Origin: Subtercola sp.
GTDB lineage: Bacteria > Actinomycetota > Actinomycetes > Actinomycetales > Microbacteriaceae
NCBI GenBank assembly: GCA_025463765.1
Contig: JAODBC010000038.1
Coordinates: 53,412-117,411 of the forward strand
Direction: 5' to 3'
DNA: 64,000 nt
The position numbers were made by a program, and so were the translations under genes. Positions 60,064-64,000 of this stretch are shown piece after piece (within the stretch, counting starts at the first letter, position 1; each line of letters starts with the position of its first letter). The notes under the pieces were generated by a model. That model was not told where the DNA came from, made no database searches, and saw nothing but the letters and a program-made list of their open reading frames with translations.

Positions 60064-61029
60064 ATGACCGATTCTTCGCCCGCCCGTACCGTCGTCGTTC
60101 TCGCCGGAGGCATCTCGCACGAACGTGAAGTATCTCTGCGTTCTGGCCGCCGGGTCGCCGACAGCCTGTTGCAGCGTGGTCACCGGGTCATCATGCGCGA
60201 GCCCGACAGCTCACTGCTGAGCTTTCTCGCCGAAACCGACGCCGACATCGTGTGGCCTGCGCTGCACGGTGCCAGCGGAGAAGACGGCTCGCTGCGGGCA
60301 CTGATGGATGCCCAGGGCATCGCCTACGTCGGTTCACAGTCGGCGGCGGCGCAACTCGCCTGGCACAAGCCCACCGCGAAGGTGCTCGTCTCGCGCGCGG
60401 GCTTTGCGACACCCGACTCGATCACGCTGCCCCGCGAGACCTTTCGCGAACTCGGGGCCTCGCAGGTGCTCAACGGAGTGATTCGTCACCTCGGCACTCC
60501 CCTCGTCGTGAAGCCGGCCATGGGCGGGTCGGCCCAGGGCGTCACCGTCGTCGAGTCGGCCGAAGAGCTGCCCCGTGCGGTCGTCGATGCCTACACGTAT
60601 GGCGAGACCGCGCTCATCGAGCGCAAGGCGCTCGGCACGGAGATCTCGGTCGGCGTACTCGACACTGGCGACGGACCCACCGCCCTCCCCGCTGTTGAAA
60701 TAGTACCCCGATCAGGGGTTTATTCTTACGAGGCGCGCTATAACGCTGGCGAGACGCAGTTCTATACGCCGGCCAGACTGAATGATCGTGCGGCCGCCGC
60801 GGCCGCCGAAGCTGCGCTGGGCATCCATGCGGCGCTCGGGCTGCGGCACATCTCGCGAGTCGACCTCATCGTCGATGCCGATGGCACCCCGTGGTTTCTC
60901 GAAGTCAACGTGCTGCCGGGGCTCACCGAGACGTCACTCGTGCCGCAGGGCATCGTCGCTGCCGGCCTCGATCTCGGTGCGGTGTACGAGGCTCTCGGCG
61001 AGGCCGCCATTCGCGACGCCCGGGCCTAG
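60064..61029 (+). CDS. ddl: D-alanine--D-alanine ligase
   Basis: A 321-aa ATP-grasp ligase: VVLAGGISHEREVSLRSG, WPALHGASGEDGSLRALMD, VVKPAMGGSAQGVTVV, the omega-loop region SGVYSYEARYNAGETQFYTPA and EVNVLPGLTETSLVPQ. It joins two D-Ala residues for peptidoglycan. ATG 60064-60066. Some features (Tyr in VYSYEARY) are those of ordinary D-Ala-D-Ala rather than D-Ala-D-lactate enzymes. The 350-bp gap after it (61030-61379) has no gene; it holds a hairpin at 61151-61178 and two copies of CTCGGGCCGGGCGCT. Confidence 0.9.
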   Translation: MTDSSPARTVVVLAGGISHEREVSLRSGRRVADSLLQRGHRVIMREPDSSLLSFLAETDADIVWPALHGASGEDGSLRALMDAQGIAYVGSQSAAAQLAWHKPTAKVLVSRAGFATPDSITLPRETFRELGASQVLNGVIRHLGTPLVVKPAMGGSAQGVTVVESAEELPRAVVDAYTYGETALIERKALGTEISVGVLDTGDGPTALPAVEIVPRSGVYSYEARYNAGETQFYTPARLNDRAAAAAAEAALGIHAALGLRHISRVDLIVDADGTPWFLEVNVLPGLTETSLVPQGIVAAGLDLGAVYEALGEAAIRDARA

Positions 61030-61150
61030 CTGCCCGTTCTTCGCCCCCTCCGGCCTTCTGGCCCTCTGGGTTCTTCTGCCCCTCTCCGGCTCGCGCCTTT
61101 CTGTGCCGCACCGCGAGACGGCCTTTCCCGTGAGAGAACCCCTTCCAGCC

Positions 61151-61178
61151 GAGAGAACCCGTTCGACGGGGTTCTCTC
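61151..61178. terminator. Hairpin between convergent ddl and parB
   Basis: GAGAGAACCC (61151-61160) pairs perfectly with GGGTTCTCTC (61169-61178). It lies in the gap between converging genes and may stop both. Confidence 0.6.
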
Positions 61179-61379
61179 GTCCGCATCGCGTTCTCTCACG
61201 CGGCTCGGGTCGTGCCTCGGGCCGGGCGCTTACCTCTCAAGCGTCACCATCGCCGCCCGCGTGCCCCATCCTCGGGCCGGGCGCTCGTGAGAGCGACTCA
61301 AGTGGCGAAACGCGCCAGCCACCAGAGATACACCACACACTCCCACACACCCGCGCCGACGGCGCGGCGGCGCAGCTAT

Positions 61380-62408
61380 CTACTCGAACCGCGGACGCCG
61401 GGCACCCGGCGCGGCATTCTCGGCGGTAGCGCCGGCGCGAGCACCGAATCCCTCGTCGCCGATCTCCGCCAGAATGCGGTTGAGGTCTTGAATCGTCGCG
61501 AAGTCGATGACGATCTGACCCCGCGTGGCCCCGAGGCTCACCTTCACCCGAGTGTTGAGCCGATCACCCAAACGCTCCGCAATCTCGTCGAGGTGATCGT
61601 TGCGCCGGCCCGCCGTCGGCCGCACCCTCTTCGCCTTCGGGGATCGGGATGCAGCCGCCTCCGCCGCGCGCACTGAGAGGTCTTCGTTGACGATCTTGTC
61701 GGCCAGCCGGGCCATCTCGTCTGCATCGACGACGGAGAGAATGGCTCGAGCGTGTCCGGCGCTCAGCACCCCGGCGGCCACGCGCTTCTGTACCGACGTG
61801 GGGAGCTTGAGCAGCCGGATCGTGTTGGTGATCTGCGGCCGTGAACGCCCGATCCGGCTGGCGAGCTCCTCTTGCGTGATGCTGAAATCGTCGAGAAGTT
61901 GTTGGTACGCCGAGGCCTCTTCCAGCGGATTCAGCTGTGACCGGTGAAGGTTCTCGAGAAGGGCGTCGCGCAGCATGTTCTCATCGGCGGTCTCTTTGAT
62001 GACCGTCGGAATCGTTGCCAGGCCGAGCTCCTTCGCCGCCCGTAGCCGTCGTTCACCCATCACCAGCTCATAGCGCTGTACCGCAGCGGCTTCACCCCGC
62101 TCGCTCGTCTCGCGCGGCAACTCCCGCACAACGATCGGCTGAAGCACGCCGACCTCACGAATCGACTTCACGAGTTCGGCGAGATCGTCTGCGTCGAACT
62201 CGGTGCGCGGCTGTTTTGCGTTGGGCACGATCAGGGTCGGATCGATGCTCGCCAACTTCGCGCCGGGAACTGCAACGAGCTCGCTCTCGCCGGCACCTCG
62301 CTCGGCGAAGAAGACGTCAACGGGGCTTCCGCCGCGAGTATCGTCGACCATCGTCGGGATGAGGGCGCCGATACCGCGCCCGAGTCCGGTGCGCTTGGGG
62401 TTAGCCAT
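61380..62408 (-). CDS. parB: Chromosome partitioning protein ParB
   Basis: A 342-aa ParB. N-terminal KRTGLGRGIGALIP, CTP-binding box GERRLRAAKELG and ENLHRSQLNPLEEA, then the parS-reading HTH ITQEELASRIGRSRPQITNT, and a C-terminal dimer domain ending with VIDFATIQDLNRIL. It starts at ATG 62406-62408, overlapping parA by 8 nt. It loads on parS (one copy at 63328-63343) and works with ParA to segregate the origin. Confidence 0.95.
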   Translation of the reverse strand: MANPKRTGLGRGIGALIPTMVDDTRGGSPVDVFFAERGAGESELVAVPGAKLASIDPTLIVPNAKQPRTEFDADDLAELVKSIREVGVLQPIVVRELPRETSERGEAAAVQRYELVMGERRLRAAKELGLATIPTVIKETADENMLRDALLENLHRSQLNPLEEASAYQQLLDDFSITQEELASRIGRSRPQITNTIRLLKLPTSVQKRVAAGVLSAGHARAILSVVDADEMARLADKIVNEDLSVRAAEAAASRSPKAKRVRPTAGRRNDHLDEIAERLGDRLNTRVKVSLGATRGQIVIDFATIQDLNRILAEIGDEGFGARAGATAENAAPGARRPRFE

Positions 62409-63309
62409 GTGAGAGAGCTCCTTTTCGTGCCATTTCTGATGCTGCTTCAAGATAAGACAGTGAGCCGGTCGATTGCGGGTCGTAGCTGATGACCGTCTGG
62501 CCGTAGCTCGGTGCCTCCGAGATGCGAACGGAACGGGGAATGATCGAGGTCAGCGTCTGATCGGGAAAGTGGTCTCGAACATCGTCTGCGACCTGGGCGG
62601 CAAGGCGGGTTCGTCCGTCGTACATCGTGAGCAGAATAGTCGAGACCGCCAGAGTGGGGTTCAGGTGTCGTTCGATGAGCGAAATGTTCGAGAGCAGCTG
62701 ACTAAGCCCCTCAAGGGCGTAATACTCGCATTGGATCGGGATCAGCACCTCCCGAGCCGCGACGAAGGCGTTTATCGTGAGCAGGCCGAGAGACGGCGGG
62801 CAGTCGATGAACACATAGTCGTACGGCGAGCCCGATTCTTGCTCGCGCAGCAGATACCTGTCGAGGCTCTTGCGTAGGCGCAGCTCTCGCGCGACGAGAG
62901 GAACCAGCTCGATCTCCGCACCCGCGAGATGGATGGTCGCCGGAACGCAGTACAAGGCGTCGAATTCGAGACTCTTCTGCACCACATCGTGCATCTCTGC
63001 GTCGCGAACGAGAATGTCGTACACACTCAAGATCTCTGCGCGATGGTCTATGCCGAGTGCGGTAGACGCATTTCCCTGTGGATCCAGATCGATTACGAGC
63101 ACCTTCGCACCCGATTTCGCAAAGGCGGCCGCGAGATTGACTGTCGTCGTGGTCTTACCCACTCCGCCCTTTTGATTGGCGACGGTGAAAACACGGACTT
63201 CGGCTGGTCGAGGGAACTCCGCGGCGGCGATCGCCTTCCTGCGCCTCGACAGCTCGGTGATCTCTCTCATCAAGGGAGATTCATCGAGTCCGGTCGTGTC
63301 TTTCGTCAT
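62401..63309 (-). CDS. parA: Chromosome partitioning ATPase ParA
   Basis: A 302-aa ParA/Soj ATPase. Deviant Walker A KGGVGKTTTTVNLA, Walker A-prime VLVIDLDPQGNAST, Walker B YVFIDCPPSLGLL. ATG 63307-63309 with GAGAG upstream; longer in-frame sequence upstream crosses parS and is unlikely. It binds DNA in its ATP form and moves ParB-parS complexes. Confidence 0.95.
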   Translation of the reverse strand: MTKDTTGLDESPLMREITELSRRRKAIAAAEFPRPAEVRVFTVANQKGGVGKTTTTVNLAAAFAKSGAKVLVIDLDPQGNASTALGIDHRAEILSVYDILVRDAEMHDVVQKSLEFDALYCVPATIHLAGAEIELVPLVARELRLRKSLDRYLLREQESGSPYDYVFIDCPPSLGLLTINAFVAAREVLIPIQCEYYALEGLSQLLSNISLIERHLNPTLAVSTILLTMYDGRTRLAAQVADDVRDHFPDQTLTSIIPRSVRISEAPSYGQTVISYDPQSTGSLSYLEAASEMARKGALSHG

Positions 63310-63327
63310 ACACTCTCTCTTTGCGGA

Positions 63328-63343
63328 TGTTTCACGTGAAACT
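63328..63343. promoter_or_regulatory. parS centromere-like site
   Basis: TGTTTCACGTGAAACT matches the 16-bp parS consensus (TGTTTCACGTGAAACA) at 15 positions. It lies 19 bp before the parA start, next to rsmG, a usual place near oriC. Confidence 0.93.
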
Positions 63344-63474
63344 TTACGGGCCTCGTGCTTACGAGTGCGGCTGTCACACGCCAGCGATCGACGCCGACCT
63401 TTCCGTGGCCGGGTGGCAGTGCGCCGGATTCGCACAGTTGTCGTCGACTGAACAGCAAGTCCCGCACGACGACC

Positions 63475-64000
63475 TCAGCCCACTATCGCCCGAATGACGC
63501 GGGTGGTGTCTTCGACCAAACCTACTCCGAGCTCGACGACCTCAACGTCGCTCAGGCGGTATTTTCGTACTGCGCTCTGCGCAGACTCGATCTCCCTCTC
63601 GGCGCCCGCACCTTTCATCAGCACAAGTTCACCACCCTTCCGCACGAGCGGCGCACACATCGGGATCAGTTTGGCGAAAGCACTTACCGCGCGGGCCGTC
63701 AGCTGATCGAGCCCGATCGTTGTCGGCACGTCTTGAGCCCGAGCCCTCAGCACCTCCACGTTGCCAAGCCCTAATTCAGCACTCTGGTCGTTGAGCCACT
63801 TCACCCGGCGTTCCATCGGCTCGATAAGAACGAAGTCGACATCAGGCCGAGCGATGGCTAATACGAGACCCGGCAACCCTGCCCCTCTTCCCACGTCACC
63901 CACTCGACCTTCACGATGGAGGGAACCTAACAATGCACTATTGACGTTATGCCTACTCCACAACCGGGGAATCTCGAGAGGGCCGATGAGCCCGAATTCT
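63475..64000 (-). CDS. rsmG: 16S rRNA (guanine-527-N7) methyltransferase, 5' end outside window
   Basis: The last ~175 residues of RsmG (GidB). In-frame sequence continues to the window edge (GLIGPLEIPRLWSRHNVNS). SAM-binding region VGDVGRGAGLPGLVLAIARPD, then FVLIEPMERRVKWL and the TARAVSAFAKL segment. The usual small residue in D-V-G-(S/T)-G is Arg here. It methylates G527 of 16S rRNA. The gene order rsmG-parA-parB is standard beside oriC. The gap between its stop and parS (63344-63474) shows no gene. Confidence 0.93.
   Translation of the reverse strand, partial: EFGLIGPLEIPRLWSRHNVNSALLGSLHREGRVGDVGRGAGLPGLVLAIARPDVDFVLIEPMERRVKWLNDQSAELGLGNVEVLRARAQDVPTTIGLDQLTARAVSAFAKLIPMCAPLVRKGGELVLMKGAGAEREIESAQSAVRKYRLSDVEVVELGVGLVEDTTRVIRAIVG

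Noticed and set aside
63344..63474. An origin of replication in the window
   Set aside because: The gene order shows oriC is near, but I see no cluster of DnaA boxes and no dnaA gene before the right edge.

Overview
The window is GC-rich with many GTG and TTG starts, dense overlapping operons and several enzymes that use the redox cofactor mycofactocin. The right end has the order trxB-trxA-aminotransferase-ddl-parB-parA-parS-rsmG, typical of the chromosome next to oriC in high-GC Gram-positive bacteria. I read it as chromosome of an actinomycete, most likely Microbacteriaceae (the family is an inference from gene order and enzyme types). No transposase, integrase, CRISPR array or rRNA is visible.

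Region 1 (1-11.6 kb): the start of an ETF beta gene, a flavin reductase, two mycofactocin-type SDRs on either side of a ribose-type ABC importer (binding protein, double ATPase, permease), then a minus-strand operon AtuA / DUF4387 / SMP-30 lactonase / zinc alcohol dehydrogenase / orphan FCD-domain protein with an Lrp-type regulator upstream. It looks like uptake and oxidation of an alcohol or terpene-like compound.

Region 2 (11.7-15.8 kb): a 2-oxoacid dehydrogenase-like set (E1 alpha, E1 beta, a free lipoyl domain and an alpha/beta hydrolase). The lipoyl domain and the hydrolase are in the same frame and separated by a single TGA. No E2 catalytic core and no E3 are present.

Region 3 (14.9-47.6 kb): a large aromatic-catabolism block. 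It holds a PcpA/LinE-type ring-cleaving dioxygenase, a flavoprotein hydroxylase, two vanillyl-alcohol-oxidase-type flavoenzymes, a P450, a maleylacetate reductase, an aldehyde dehydrogenase, an NDMA/mycofactocin alcohol dehydrogenase, many SDRs and hydrolases, and a branched-chain-type ABC importer with a LivH-LivM-LivG triple fusion. Two paralogous GntR/FCD regulators with almost the same DNA-binding domain lie inside it. A short palindrome, TGTCNGACA, recurs in front of nearly every operon of this block, so I propose one shared regulon. The enzymes fit a route from 4-substituted phenols or guaiacols to a hydroquinone, ring cleavage, maleylacetate and 3-oxoadipate.

Region 4 (47.7-54.3 kb): a PadR regulator, then a tetrahydrofolate-dependent aryl O-demethylase (LigM type) with PurU, MetF and, divergently, an IclR regulator and FolD. 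Together these would strip methyl groups from methoxylated aromatics, oxidise them to formate and regenerate tetrahydrofolate. This supports lignin-derived methoxyphenols as substrates.

Region 5 (54.3-64 kb): tRNA-Gly(CCC), then core genes: a WYL regulator, small enzymes, thioredoxin system, aminotransferase, D-Ala-D-Ala ligase, ParAB with a parS site, and rsmG running off the end. The tRNA is a natural boundary between the catabolic block and the oriC-proximal core.
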